Source: UBA6898 sp964463135 | GTDB taxonomy: Bacteria > Nitrospirota > Thermodesulfovibrionia > Thermodesulfovibrionales > UBA6898 | Reading direction: 5' to 3' | Assembly (NCBI GenBank): GCA_964463135.1 | Contig: CAYXBA010000001.1 | Location: 310,001 to 374,000, forward strand | DNA: 64,000 bases | Part shown: piece after piece, positions 50,719 to 60,261 of the stretch | Position numbering within the stretch: the stretch's first letter is position 1 | Layout of the letters: each line of letters opens with the position of its first letter | Notes under the pieces: generated by a model | Databases searched by the model: none | The model's input: only the letters and a program-made list of their open reading frames with translations | What the model was told of the DNA's origin: nothing | Program-made: the position numbers and the translations under genes

Positions 50719-50883
50719 TTATTTTTTCATCTTCTTCAGTGCTTCCTCGATCTCCTTAATCGCCTTTTGAGTGCTGCTCATTTTTGCTTCCAACTCCTCT
50801 ATCAGCCCTGTATTGCGCAAAACCTGCGCCATAATATCGTCTAATTTTTCTTCGACTGTTTTATTCGCCCCTTGGTCTGTCAT
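50719..50883 (-). CDS. 54-residue coiled-coil protein
   Basis: MTDQGANKTVEEKLDDIMAQ ... LEAKMSSTQKAIKEIEEALK, a leucine/isoleucine heptad coiled coil. AAAGGAG lies about 12 nt before the ATG. It follows the AhpD-like gene by 39 nt on the same strand. Function unknown. Confidence 0.65.
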   Translation of the reverse strand: MTDQGANKTVEEKLDDIMAQVLRNTGLIEELEAKMSSTQKAIKEIEEALKKMKK

Positions 50884-50922
50884 TCCATTATTCTCCTTTG
50901 CCTGATGCTTTCAAATCCACCG

Positions 50923-51255
50923 TCACAGAGAGAGTTTTTCCGCTGCGTTGTGCGCCTGAATACCGTGGATCAGGGACGCGCCGCCCCTGACTGCCGAGGC
51001 AACATGCACCGCCTCGGTGATATGCTCCAGGCTCATGCCCTCCTCAAGACAGCTCTTGGTATACGCATCGATGCAGTACGGGCACTGGATGGCATGGGCA
51101 ACTCCAAGCCCGATCAGCACCTTCTCCCTTTTGGTTAGGACGCCCGGCTGAAGGGCCGCTGTGTACCAGCCCATGAATTTCTTGAAAAGCTCGGGACTGT
51201 GTTTCCCGATCTCCCCGAAACGGTCCAGGTCTTCTGCTTTGTAATATTCGGTCAT
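50923..51255 (-). CDS. AhpD/carboxymuconolactone-decarboxylase-like protein
   Basis: 110 residues of the CMD/AhpD family: LTKREKVLIGLGVAHAIQ, then the redox pair CPYC (near 57-60) with D and Y nearby, and HITEAVHVASAVRGGASLIH. The CxxC site supports a peroxiredoxin-linked or general disulfide role. It lies 34 nt downstream of the glucosidase gene. Confidence 0.9.
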   Translation of the reverse strand: MTEYYKAEDLDRFGEIGKHSPELFKKFMGWYTAALQPGVLTKREKVLIGLGVAHAIQCPYCIDAYTKSCLEEGMSLEHITEAVHVASAVRGGASLIHGIQAHNAAEKLSL

Positions 51256-51289
51256 AATGTTCTTCTCCTTTTGTTATAGCAACATACGC

Positions 51290-53923
51290 TCACTGGCACC
51301 AGCACCATTGGATCATCTCTGCAACGAGTGCGGTCCATCCTGTCTGGTGGCTTGCACCGAGCCCCTTGCCGGTATCTCCGTGAAAATATTCATAGAACAG
51401 GACCAGGTCTTTAAAGTGCGGGTCATCCCGGTATTTTGTCAGGTCTCCATGCACGGCCCTTTTTCCTTCATCATCCCTGATGAAGATGCCTGTCAGCATC
51501 TGTGAAAGCTTCTTGGCCACGTCCCAGAGGTTCAGGAAATTGCCCGAGCCTGAGGGGAATTCGACCTTCAGTGAATCGCCGTAATATTCATAATATTTCT
51601 TCAGTGACTCGATAAAAAGGTAATTGATCGGCACCCAGATCGGGCCGCGCCAGTTCGAGTTTCCGCCGAAGAGATCGGTCGTCGTCTCGCCAGGTTCATA
51701 GTCCACAGAATATTCATTGCCATTGACCCTGAGCGTGAACGGGTTCTCTTCATGATAGCGTGAGATGGAACGGATGCCGCCTGATGACAGGAACTCAGTT
51801 TCGTCGAGCATCTTCTGCAGTATGCGTATCAGCCGGGCTTTCGGTATGAGCGAAAGCAGGATGTCTTTGCCTTCCTCGAGTTCCTCGATCGTCTGGTGTT
51901 TCCCCGGAGTGTTCCGGTTGTTCCTGAACCAGAGTAGCCTTTTTCTGAAACCCTTCAGCTTATTAAAGAGGTCCTTATTGATCACCGATACAGCGAGCAG
52001 GGAGGTGAGGCCGACCAGCGATCTGACCCGCAGCGGTATGATCTTCCCGTCCGGCATATGCAGGGAGTCGTAATAAAACCCGTCTTCTTCATGCCAGAGG
52101 CCGCTCTCACCGAGCGAGTTCAGGGACTCTGCAATATGGATGAAATGCTCGAAGAACTTCGAGGCAACATCCTCATACGCAGGGTCCTCCTGCGCGATCT
52201 CAAGAGCCATGTCCATGAGGTTCAGGGCATACATCGCCATCCAGCTCGTGCCGTCAGCCTGCTCCACATGGCCGCCGGTCGGCAGTGTTTTGCTCCGGTC
52301 AAAGACGCCGATATTGTCGAGGCCGAGGAATCCGCCCTGAAAGATATTGTGTCCCTCAGAGTCCTTTCTGTTGACCCACCAGGTGAAATTAAGGAGCAGT
52401 TTCTGGAATACCCGTTTCAGGAAGACAAGGTCTGCCTTGCCGGTATTTTTCCTGTCGAGTTCATATGTCTTGAGCGAGGCCCATGCATGGACAGGAGGGT
52501 TCACATCGCTGAAATTCCACTCATAAGCGGGTAGTTGTCCGTTGGGGTGCATGTACCACTCACGCAAAAACAATATAAGCTGCTTCTTGGCATAGTCCGG
52601 ATCGACCAGCGCCAGCGGCACGCAGTGAAAGGCCAGGTCCCATGAGGCGTACCAGGGATATTCCCACTTGTCAGGCATCGAAATGATGTCCCGGTTGAAG
52701 AGGTACGGCCAGTCGTGGTTCCGCCCCTGTTTCCTGGTCTCCGGCGGTGCGGGCTGGCCCTTGTCCCCGTTCAGCCACGTCTCTATCTCATAGTTGTAAT
52801 ACTGCTTGGACCAGAGCAGACCTGCAAAGGCCTGCCTCTGCACCTGTATGACATCGCTTATCGGTTCTTCAGGGAGCATTGGCGTATAAAATTCGTCCGC
52901 CTCTGCGATACGTTGACTGAAGACCCCGGAAAAGGTCTTGTCAAAGGGTCCGGCGAGCTTCTTGTCAGAAAGCCTCAGCCGGATAGAAGCAGAGCCGCCT
53001 GGCTTTATGGTTAAACGGTAAGCGACTGCGGCCTTGGTGCCGAAATTCCTGCCTTTCAGCAGGTCGTGTTTTTTGCCCACGATCACATCGTGAAATGCGT
53101 CCTTTACAAACGGAGATGAGTTCGGGACATTATAGAGCCTTTCTGTATTCGTATCATTTTCGGTAAAGAGCGCTACTCTGCTGTCTTCGCAATGGAGATA
53201 ATATTTCCCTGTCTGTTCATGTTCCGCCTCCAGCAGGACATCCCGGTCTTCTTCCGACAAAAGTCTTATCTGAGGTTTTTTGTTCGCTTTGCCGAAGGAC
53301 CACGTATTCCGGAACCAGAGGGTCGGCAGAAGAACAACGTCAGCAGCCTCTGCTGCGCGATTAAAGGCCTCGATCCGTATCAGGAGATCGTCAGGCCCTG
53401 CCTTTGAATATTCGACAACAATATCGAAATATCTGTTCTGATCAAAGATGCCGGTGTCGATCAGCTCATACTCAGGGTCCTGGCGGGAACGGTTCTGGTT
53501 CTCTCTTATAAGCTTTTGGTAAGGGAATTCCTGCTGCGGATACTTGTACAGATATTTCATGTACGAATGGGTCGGGACATTATCAAGGTAGTAATAAAGC
53601 TCCTTGACGTCCTCACCATGATTTCCCTCGAACGGACGTACGCCGAAGAGCCGCTCCTTGAGGATGGGGTCTCTGTGGTTCCAGAGGGCAATGCTGAAGC
53701 AGAGGTTCTGCTGGATGTCGGATATGCCTGCGATGCCGTCCTCTCCCCAGCGGTATGCGCGCGACCGGGCATGATCAAAAGGGAAGTAATGCCAGGCATC
53801 ACCGTTCGGGCTGTAGTCCTCGCGGACTGTCCCCCACTGCCGCTCGCTCAGATACGGCCCCCATTTTTTCCAGAAGACCCGGTGGTCCGTGTTTTCCGCG
53901 AGCCTCTCAGCTTCTGTTGCCAT
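51290..53923 (-). CDS. GH63/MGH1-like glucosidase
   Basis: 877 residues with an (alpha/alpha)6-barrel C-terminal half: WEYPWYASWDLAFHCVPLAL, QLPAYEWNFSDVNPPVHAWA (Asp/Glu-rich), QADGTSWMAMYALNLMDMA, SNWRGPIWVPINYLFIES and the final HQTGWTALVAEMIQWC. The N-terminal beta-rich domain begins ENTDHRVFWKKWGPYLSERQ. Matches the MGH1-like glucosidase family, used on short alpha-glucosides, mannosylglycerate-like solutes or glycogen pieces. No signal peptide: cytoplasmic. Confidence 0.9.
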   Translation of the reverse strand: MATEAERLAENTDHRVFWKKWGPYLSERQWGTVREDYSPNGDAWHYFPFDHARSRAYRWGEDGIAGISDIQQNLCFSIALWNHRDPILKERLFGVRPFEGNHGEDVKELYYYLDNVPTHSYMKYLYKYPQQEFPYQKLIRENQNRSRQDPEYELIDTGIFDQNRYFDIVVEYSKAGPDDLLIRIEAFNRAAEAADVVLLPTLWFRNTWSFGKANKKPQIRLLSEEDRDVLLEAEHEQTGKYYLHCEDSRVALFTENDTNTERLYNVPNSSPFVKDAFHDVIVGKKHDLLKGRNFGTKAAVAYRLTIKPGGSASIRLRLSDKKLAGPFDKTFSGVFSQRIAEADEFYTPMLPEEPISDVIQVQRQAFAGLLWSKQYYNYEIETWLNGDKGQPAPPETRKQGRNHDWPYLFNRDIISMPDKWEYPWYASWDLAFHCVPLALVDPDYAKKQLILFLREWYMHPNGQLPAYEWNFSDVNPPVHAWASLKTYELDRKNTGKADLVFLKRVFQKLLLNFTWWVNRKDSEGHNIFQGGFLGLDNIGVFDRSKTLPTGGHVEQADGTSWMAMYALNLMDMALEIAQEDPAYEDVASKFFEHFIHIAESLNSLGESGLWHEEDGFYYDSLHMPDGKIIPLRVRSLVGLTSLLAVSVINKDLFNKLKGFRKRLLWFRNNRNTPGKHQTIEELEEGKDILLSLIPKARLIRILQKMLDETEFLSSGGIRSISRYHEENPFTLRVNGNEYSVDYEPGETTTDLFGGNSNWRGPIWVPINYLFIESLKKYYEYYGDSLKVEFPSGSGNFLNLWDVAKKLSQMLTGIFIRDDEGKRAVHGDLTKYRDDPHFKDLVLFYEYFHGDTGKGLGASHQTGWTALVAEMIQWCWCQ

Positions 53924-53949
53924 GTTGTATCAACCTCTCACTCTTATCA

Positions 53950-53967
53950 GACAGGCGACCGCCTGTC
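53950..53967 (-). promoter_or_regulatory. Bacterial SECIS-like hairpin of arsS
   Basis: A perfect 7-bp stem (GACAGGC / GCCTGTC on the minus strand) with the loop GGTC, i.e. GGUC, the apical loop of bacterial SECIS elements such as E. coli fdhF. The loop begins 23 nt after the UGA at 53984-53986, inside the usual range. The stop codon after the Sec codon lies in its 5' arm. Confidence 0.8.
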
Positions 53968-54925
53968 AGGCAATTGCGCCTGTTCAGGTGGAACCCTGCC
54001 CGGCAGTACACCCGTAGCAGTGGTCGCCAATTCGTATCTCTCTGCCCGTGATGCGCTCGAGATCAAAATCCCGGATGTGCTGCGAGCCGGGGTCGCGCAT
54101 GCGAAGGCCGAGCACCTGATTAAAGTCGCAGTCATAGAGCGTTCCGTCCCAGCCGACGCTCACAAGATGCCTGCACATCAGACTGTCCAGTGTCGAAGGA
54201 TTGAATGCGTCTTCGAGCATCTTCAGATATTTATCAAGGGAACCGGTCCTTTCGAGATGGTCCCTGAACCTGCCGATCGGCATGTTCGAAAATACATAGA
54301 GGTGGTCAAAGGAAATATCGTGATCTGCCGCAAGCGCCTTGCGGTATTCCTGCTCCAGGTTCTTTTGGTCCGGCGCAAGGAAGGTGCCTGCAGGGTTGTA
54401 CACGAGGTTTAGCCTTTTCATACCTGACCCGTCACCATACCCAAGCAGGTTGAGCTGGTGCAGGGCCCTGATGCTTTTTCCGAAAGCCCCGGCTCCTCTC
54501 ACCCGGTCTACGCTGCTGTCCAGATAATAGGGAAGAGAGGCGGTTATCTCGATACCATGCTCGTTATAAAAATCAGGCAGATGTTCAAAGCCCTGCTCAA
54601 AGAAGATGGTAAGGTTCGAACGGACGATCACATGGCAGCCGGCCTCTTTTGCGCTGGCCACAAAATAGCTGAAATGCGGGTTCAGCTCCGGGGCACCGCC
54701 GGTGATATCCAGCGTCCGTATGCCGTGCGTTGTCAGCAGGGACAGGACTTGATTAACGGTCTCCTTTTCCATCATCTCGATCCTGTCCGGACCGCCATTG
54801 ACATGGCAATGTCTGCAGGCCATGTTGCAGCTGTACCCGACATTGACCTGGAGGCTCTGCACCCCTGATGACAGAAGCGGGGCCTTCAGCACCCCGTATG
54901 CCTTGTCTTTGAATTCAACGATCAC
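53966..54925 (-). CDS. arsS: Arsenosugar-type radical SAM (seleno)protein ArsS
   Basis: Radical SAM core with CNMACRHCH (C-x3-C-x2-C, near 33-41) and the family tail HCYGCTAGQGST. A first UGA follows (53984-53986); the frame continues Thr-Gly-Ala-Ile-Ala to the next stop, so the expected end is ...GST-Sec-TGAIA, where relatives have GSSCGG. A GGUC-loop hairpin follows. The family is known to include selenoproteins and takes part in arsenosugar synthesis or a related Cys/Sec-rich route. It is 4 nt after the FAD oxidoreductase gene. Stopping at 53984 would give a 313-residue protein lacking this residue. Confidence 0.85.
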
Positions 54926-54929
54926 GAGC

Positions 54930-56384
54930 TTACTCTGTACCGCAGGCCCTTCCCCGGAGACTGAAGAAGAATTTGAGTGTCTTCTTCACCTTGTCCGAGA
55001 AGATCTTGCCTGAAAAGTAGTTACCCACGACCCGTTTGTTTATCTCTGCAAGCGTGGGATAGGGATGGACAGCAGCGGCAAGGGCCGAGAGTTTGACCCC
55101 ACCGTTCAGCGCAGCGACCCATTCGCTGATCAGTTCACCGGCATGCAGGCCGAGGATCTGCACGCCGAGCGGCCGCTCCTTTTCATCGAGCACAAGCTTG
55201 ATCCTGCCGAGGCCTTCACCTTCAGCCAGACCCCGGTCGTTCATCCTGAACTCTTCGATCCAGACCGCAGGTTTCAGGCCGGCCTCCCTGGCTGCGGTCT
55301 CGTTCATGCCTATGTTCGCGAGTTCTGGATCAGTGTACGTGCACCAGGGAAAGAAACGGTAATCCGTCTTGCGGGGCAGATGCAGTACCGCATTCGTTAA
55401 CACGACACCCCCCTCGTACCCTGCTGCATGGGTGAACTGATAAGCGCCGGTAACATCTCCTGCACCATAGATATGCTTCTGCGTTGTCCTCAGTCTGCTG
55501 TCAAGTTTGAGCCCCCTGTTGTCGTACTCGACCCCTGCATTTTCAAGTCCGAGGTCCTGCAGATTTGCTTCTCTGCCGAGGGCAATGAAGATCGTCTCTG
55601 CCCTGAGCTGTAGAGTCTTGCCATCTTTGTCCGTTATGGTCACTTCCCGTTCAGTCCCGAGGTCCCTGACAGAATCGACAGCGGTCTTGAGATAAAACCT
55701 GACCCCTTCAGCTGCAAGGTTCTGCATCACGGCATCAGCCATGTCATTATCCTCTCTGGCGAGGATCCGGCCGCTCCGCTGAATGACCGTCACCCCGGTG
55801 CCGAGCCTGCAGAAGGCCTGTGCCATCTCGATCGAGACAGGACCTGCGCCGAGCACGATCATCGACTTCGGCAGGCGATCCAGGTAAAAGATCTCCCTGT
55901 TCGTTATGAACGGCGTCTGCTCAAGACCCTTGATCCTTGGCACTGCGGGCGATGAACCGGTAGCAATAACCCAACTCCTGGCAGAAATATCTTTCCCGTT
56001 CAGACAGATCGTATGTTCATCCCTGAATACGGCATTGCCGAATTCAACTTTTGCGCCGAGGCCGCAGAACCTCTCAACAGAATCATGTTTCTGAATATCA
56101 GCGATGACCGACCTGATCCGGTCCGATACATCCCTGAAATCGACCGGCATTATCGCATGCCGGGGCAGACCGAACCGGGACGCGTTCTTCATGAGATGGT
56201 AAACATGGGCCGTCTTGATCAGCGTCTTGCTCGGCACACAGCCATAATGGAGGCAGTCGCCGCCGAGCCTCTCCTCTTTATCGATCAGCAGGGTCTTGGC
56301 ACCGAACTGTGCTGCGCCTGCGGCAATCGTCAGGCCGGCAGATCCGCCGCCCAGGATGCCGATATCAAAATCATACTGAGACAT
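54930..56384 (-). CDS. Mercuric-reductase/lipoamide-dehydrogenase-like FAD oxidoreductase
   Basis: 484 residues from the ATG at 56384, with GGGAGG before it. FAD motif GILGGGSAGLTIAAGAAQFG, redox pair GGDCLHYGCVPSK (C-x4-C), NAD(P) motif VLGAGPVSIEMAQAF, and YGAGDVTGAYQFTHAA. C-terminal dimer domain with HPYPTLAEINK replaces the MerA metal-binding tail. In the TVP38/oxidoreductase/ArsS trio, relatives are annotated as mercuric reductase-like; substrate unsettled. Confidence 0.9.
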   Translation of the reverse strand: MSQYDFDIGILGGGSAGLTIAAGAAQFGAKTLLIDKEERLGGDCLHYGCVPSKTLIKTAHVYHLMKNASRFGLPRHAIMPVDFRDVSDRIRSVIADIQKHDSVERFCGLGAKVEFGNAVFRDEHTICLNGKDISARSWVIATGSSPAVPRIKGLEQTPFITNREIFYLDRLPKSMIVLGAGPVSIEMAQAFCRLGTGVTVIQRSGRILAREDNDMADAVMQNLAAEGVRFYLKTAVDSVRDLGTEREVTITDKDGKTLQLRAETIFIALGREANLQDLGLENAGVEYDNRGLKLDSRLRTTQKHIYGAGDVTGAYQFTHAAGYEGGVVLTNAVLHLPRKTDYRFFPWCTYTDPELANIGMNETAAREAGLKPAVWIEEFRMNDRGLAEGEGLGRIKLVLDEKERPLGVQILGLHAGELISEWVAALNGGVKLSALAAAVHPYPTLAEINKRVVGNYFSGKIFSDKVKKTLKFFFSLRGRACGTE

Positions 56385-57087
56385 GAGCACCTCCCTTATA
56401 GAGAGACAGGCCCTTCCTGATTATGAAAGGAAAGAGCCCGAGAAGGACAAAGGAGATGATCAGCCCCGGTGAAAGGATCCCGGAGACTGAATCGACCTTT
56501 GCCAGCTCCCTGCCGGCATTCACATATACCATTGTGGCCGGCAGCATCCCTGCCTGGGATACCAGAAAATATTGCCTGAGAGGCATCTTCGTGAGCCCCA
56601 TCAGCAGATTGATCAGCCAGAAAGGGAATATCGGGATCAGCCTGAGCGTGAAGAGATAAAAGGCCCCTTCCCGGCTGATCCCCTCATTGATCGTCCTCAG
56701 CCTGTTGCCGAATTTTGTTTGGACCCAGTCGCGCAGAATAAACCGGGAGACAGTGCAGGCGAGGGTTGCACCGATCGTGCTCGCGATGGAGACCGTGAGC
56801 GTGCCGATCCAGAGACCGAAGAGGGCGCCTCCTGCAAGGGTCAGGACCGCTGCACCAGGCAGAGAGAGTGAGGTCGCAAGGATATAGATGAGCGCATAAC
56901 CAAGGATCACCAACAGCCGGTGTTCTGCATAGAGCTGTTCGAAACGAGCCTGCGATGCTTTTATGTACGCAAGAGAAACGTACTGGCCGAGATCGAAAAT
57001 TTTGAACGCAGCGATGGCCGAGAGCAGGAGCAGGCCGATGATGATCTTACGGAAAAGGCCGGACCTCCTGTCTGTCGAATCATGCAT
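56371..57087 (-). CDS. TVP38/TMEM64-family (DedA-like) membrane protein
   Basis: 238 residues, about five to six transmembrane spans, with the SNARE-assoc/VTT signature LSLPGAAVLTLAGGALFG (near 72-89) and FYLFTLRLIPIFPFWLINLL (near 148-167). Overlaps the FAD oxidoreductase by about 14 nt, so both and arsS form one operon. TVP38 proteins are linked to lipid scramblase-like and metal/arsenic phenotypes; role here unknown. Confidence 0.92.
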   Translation of the reverse strand: MHDSTDRRSGLFRKIIIGLLLLSAIAAFKIFDLGQYVSLAYIKASQARFEQLYAEHRLLVILGYALIYILATSLSLPGAAVLTLAGGALFGLWIGTLTVSIASTIGATLACTVSRFILRDWVQTKFGNRLRTINEGISREGAFYLFTLRLIPIFPFWLINLLMGLTKMPLRQYFLVSQAGMLPATMVYVNAGRELAKVDSVSGILSPGLIISFVLLGLFPFIIRKGLSLYKGGAHVSV

Positions 57088-57115
57088 GGTGCCCCTTCTA
57101 TCCTGTCGATATTTT

Positions 57116-57145
57116 AAGGGGCTACGATCTTTCGTAACCCCTTTT
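57116..57145. terminator. Terminator-like hairpin
   Basis: Stem aaggggctacga / tcgtaacccctt with one mismatched pair, a short loop, and a T run on the plus strand. It lies between the SYLF gene and the TVP38 operon. Confidence 0.6.
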
Positions 57146-57199
57146 CCCGGATCGCAATGACCTTGTCCGGCCTATATCAGTGCTGCTGCCCTGGCAAGC

Positions 57200-57739
57200 T
57201 CAGAAAGGTTCGAAGTCGAACCGCTGGCCGCTTACGCTCGCCTCTGCCATGAACCCTGCCCTCGGCAGAATAAAGACAGCCACGCCGTCCGTGTACGTCC
57301 CTGCCTTGCCGACTCCCTCGGTCACCACAATGGCAGAGAGCTGGCCGCCAAACTCAAAACGGCCTGCCTTGAAGTCCTCGGCCCGGTCCTTGTCGCGGAA
57401 GAAAACGATCTCCCGGTAAGACTGTCCGCCGATCTGAGCCCCTGCGCTCAACTGCCCGATGCTCACCTTCCCAATCGCCTTTCCGTTCTCAAAGAACCAG
57501 CCTCTTCCATATCCCACACCGCCGATGAACGCACCTTTGCCGACTGTCGGCAGTACGGCATATGCGTATGCCTTGTCAAAGTATATCTGCAGGCTCGGAT
57601 CGGTCGCTAAGAGAAGGCTGATCGTATCTTTCACTGCCCGCTCTTCTTCCTCCCTGTCCCTGGGGTCCCATCCGCCATATGCTGTTGAAAGAAAAATAAC
57701 CAGAAAGAACGCCACGCTCGTCATGATGATCTTTTTCAT
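57200..57739 (-). CDS. SYLF/Ysc84-like lipid-binding protein
   Basis: 179 residues: signal peptide (SVAFFLVIFLSTAYGGW), then the SYLF domain with AYAVLPTVGKGAFIGGVGYG (near 58-77), SAGAQIGGQSYREIVFF and ending VSGQRFDFEPF. SYLF proteins bind lipids; in bacteria they are periplasmic or lipoprotein-like and uncharacterised. Single gene, divergent from the CHAT operon. Confidence 0.9.
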   Translation of the reverse strand: MKKIIMTSVAFFLVIFLSTAYGGWDPRDREEEERAVKDTISLLLATDPSLQIYFDKAYAYAVLPTVGKGAFIGGVGYGRGWFFENGKAIGKVSIGQLSAGAQIGGQSYREIVFFRDKDRAEDFKAGRFEFGGQLSAIVVTEGVGKAGTYTDGVAVFILPRAGFMAEASVSGQRFDFEPF

Positions 57740-57912
57740 TGTTCACCTCGTTCTCTATATTTTCGGTCAGCGTGAACATGAGGAGTCCACGTATTTTTCA
57801 TTATATGCTGACAGAGGTCCGGTGTCAAAGCTGACCTGCTGAAATGGCCCGCAGATCTCTGCTTCTGAGGGGCTATCCTGATCTGCCTTGCAATGATAAG
57901 ATGTAAACAGCC

Positions 57913-60261
57913 ATGAGAAGATCTGTCCCTATTCTGTCAGGCCTGCTGCTGAGTCTCTGTATCGTATCACCTGCATATCCCGTGGTCATCGGTGGTATAG
58001 ACGAGGTGCGGTCCTATATTCAGCAGGGCAAGGCCGCTGAATACCTGCCGCAGTATGAAGAACGCGCGAAGAGGCTTGAGAAGTCCGGCGATCTTAAAAA
58101 GGCGTCCGAGGCTTATCTCAACGCCCAGCATCTTGCCAGGGCAGCAGGCAATTATCAGAAGGCGCTTGTTCTTGGGGCAAAGGCGATCGATGCTGCGGAG
58201 TCAGCCGGATATTTCGGCCTGCTCACCAAGGCCCTGCTGCAGACCGGCCAGACCTATCTCGTAATTGCTGACTACGACAGGGCCATTGACCATTTTGAGA
58301 GGGCAGTGGGGCTTGGCAAGAGAACAAAGAACGTCTTTGCCGAGGCAAACGGGTATGAACGTCTGGCACAGACGTACCGCAAGACGGACCGGCCCGGGAA
58401 GTCGCTTGAGTATCTGAAACATGCCGGGAGTATTTATGAAACGCTTGTCTCTGACCTGACAAGCCCTGATGTTTCAACGACCAAAGGTTCAAGAAAGGCC
58501 AAACGACAGTTCACAAACCCCGCCGTTGTGCGCACCTACGTCAGCATCCTCGCGAGTCAGGGCAATACGAACCTGCGGCTGGAGGAATATGAAGCAGCCA
58601 TGGAGAATTTTAATAAGGCGCTTTACTATGCCTCTGACAAGGACCAGGTGCAGGACGTATACAATGGCATCGGAGATCTTCATTTCAGAAAGGGCGATCT
58701 TCAGGAGGCCCTTGCATATCACGAAAAAGCACTGAAGCTCTCTCTTGAGCTGAACGTGCCCTGGCATATGATGGTAAGCTTCTCAAAGACCGCCCTTGAC
58801 TATCAGAAGCAGGGCAAGTACGCAGAAGCGATAGAACGGTACATGAAGGCGATCGAACTCATTGAAGAGCAGCGGTCCCTGCTCCAGAACGAGGAGATGC
58901 GGACCCTCTTCTTCGGTCAGATGACCAGGACCTATGACGGGATAATATCGGCCCTGATCACTGCAGGCAAGGCTGACAAGGCCTTTGACTACAGCGAGCG
59001 CAGCAGGGCAAGGGCGTTCATCGATGTGCTCGGCAGCAAGGTGAACCTTTCCCATGGCAGGGCCTCAGAGGTCGTTGCGCAGGAGATGGACCTGAAAAGA
59101 AGGATCGCCGCAATGGAACTGCTGCGGGAGGAGTCGGATAAGGATGAGGGCCGTGAAGAACTGGGAGAGCTGAAAAAAGATTACAACCGTTTTCTCGAAA
59201 GGCTCCGGAAAGAGGACCTTGAGCATGCCTCTCTGCTCTCCGTGGAACCTCTTTCCCTTCGGGATATCCAGTCCCGGCTTCAACCGAACACGGCCCTGCT
59301 GGAGTTTCATATGCTCAATGACAGCGTGCTGGTCTGGACCGTGCGCAAAGAGGGGACAAAGGTCGCAATCATCCCGATCGGCAAGAAGGGCATTATTGGC
59401 CGTGTGAAACGGCTGCGGGAGAGTGTTGCCGATGCCAGGGCAGAGGCGCCGGTCGTCGAGGCTGCCAGAGACCTGTATGAGGCGCTTCTTGCCCCTGCAG
59501 GCGTCAGGAAGGGTGAGCAGCTTATCATCGTGCCGCACGGTATCCTGCATTATCTCCCTTTTCATATACTCCTTCAGCCGGACAACCGGTATCTCCTTGA
59601 GGACCACACCATATCCTATCTTTCGAGCGCAGGCCTGATGAGGTTCACTTCGGACAAACAGAAAAAAATGCAGGCCAGGATACTTGCCTTTGGCAACCCG
59701 GACCTCGGCAATCTTATCTATAACCTGAGATATGCAGAGCGCGAGGCACGGGTGATCGGGACCATCTATCCGCAGTCTGAGATATACCTCGGGAAAGAGG
59801 CGTCTCTGCAGAGAGCAGAAAGATCTCTTGCCGGTTATGGGGTTATCCATTTTGCAACGCATGGGGAGTTCAGTGAGACCAATCCGCTGGAATCCTCGAT
59901 CATGCTTGCGGGCGATGACATCGAAAGCGGGCGGCTCAAGACCGAAGAGATATTTACGCTGAATATCGACGCCTCCCTTGTGGTGCTGAGCGCGTGTGAG
60001 ACAGCGATCGGCAAGGTGAACACGGGCGATGAGATCATCGGGCTGACCCGGGCGTTCATCTATGCAGGTGCTCCGTCAGTGATAACGTCCCTCTGGCGGG
60101 TCAATGACAAGGCGACCTATCTGCTGATGAGCAGTTTCTACCAGAACCTCCTGACCATGGGCAAGGCAGAGGCCTTGCGTTCTGCGCAGCGTTCGGTCAT
60201 GAAGGACTATCAGCATCCCTTCTACTGGGGGGCATTTATCCTGAACGGTGATCCGGGATGA
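57913..60261 (+). CDS. TPR-CHAT domain protein (caspase-like protease)
   Basis: 782 residues: signal peptide, six or more TPR-like units (about 55-300, e.g. GNTNLRLEEYEAAMENFNKA), and a C-terminal CHAT domain with the catalytic histidine in IHFATHGEFS (near 646) and cysteine in VVLSACETAIG (near 695). CHAT proteins are caspase-like proteases that cut partner proteins. The stop overlaps the cyclase start (ATGA), so protease and cyclase are made together. With a signal peptide the protein is periplasmic. Confidence 0.92.
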   Translation: MRRSVPILSGLLLSLCIVSPAYPVVIGGIDEVRSYIQQGKAAEYLPQYEERAKRLEKSGDLKKASEAYLNAQHLARAAGNYQKALVLGAKAIDAAESAGYFGLLTKALLQTGQTYLVIADYDRAIDHFERAVGLGKRTKNVFAEANGYERLAQTYRKTDRPGKSLEYLKHAGSIYETLVSDLTSPDVSTTKGSRKAKRQFTNPAVVRTYVSILASQGNTNLRLEEYEAAMENFNKALYYASDKDQVQDVYNGIGDLHFRKGDLQEALAYHEKALKLSLELNVPWHMMVSFSKTALDYQKQGKYAEAIERYMKAIELIEEQRSLLQNEEMRTLFFGQMTRTYDGIISALITAGKADKAFDYSERSRARAFIDVLGSKVNLSHGRASEVVAQEMDLKRRIAAMELLREESDKDEGREELGELKKDYNRFLERLRKEDLEHASLLSVEPLSLRDIQSRLQPNTALLEFHMLNDSVLVWTVRKEGTKVAIIPIGKKGIIGRVKRLRESVADARAEAPVVEAARDLYEALLAPAGVRKGEQLIIVPHGILHYLPFHILLQPDNRYLLEDHTISYLSSAGLMRFTSDKQKKMQARILAFGNPDLGNLIYNLRYAEREARVIGTIYPQSEIYLGKEASLQRAERSLAGYGVIHFATHGEFSETNPLESSIMLAGDDIESGRLKTEEIFTLNIDASLVVLSACETAIGKVNTGDEIIGLTRAFIYAGAPSVITSLWRVNDKATYLLMSSFYQNLLTMGKAEALRSAQRSVMKDYQHPFYWGAFILNGDPG

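Noticed and set aside
53516..54412. A 298-residue plus-strand frame opposite the glucosidase and arsS genes
   Set aside because: It mirrors two well-supported minus-strand genes of high-GC codon use; its translation shows no domain, so it is an antisense shadow.
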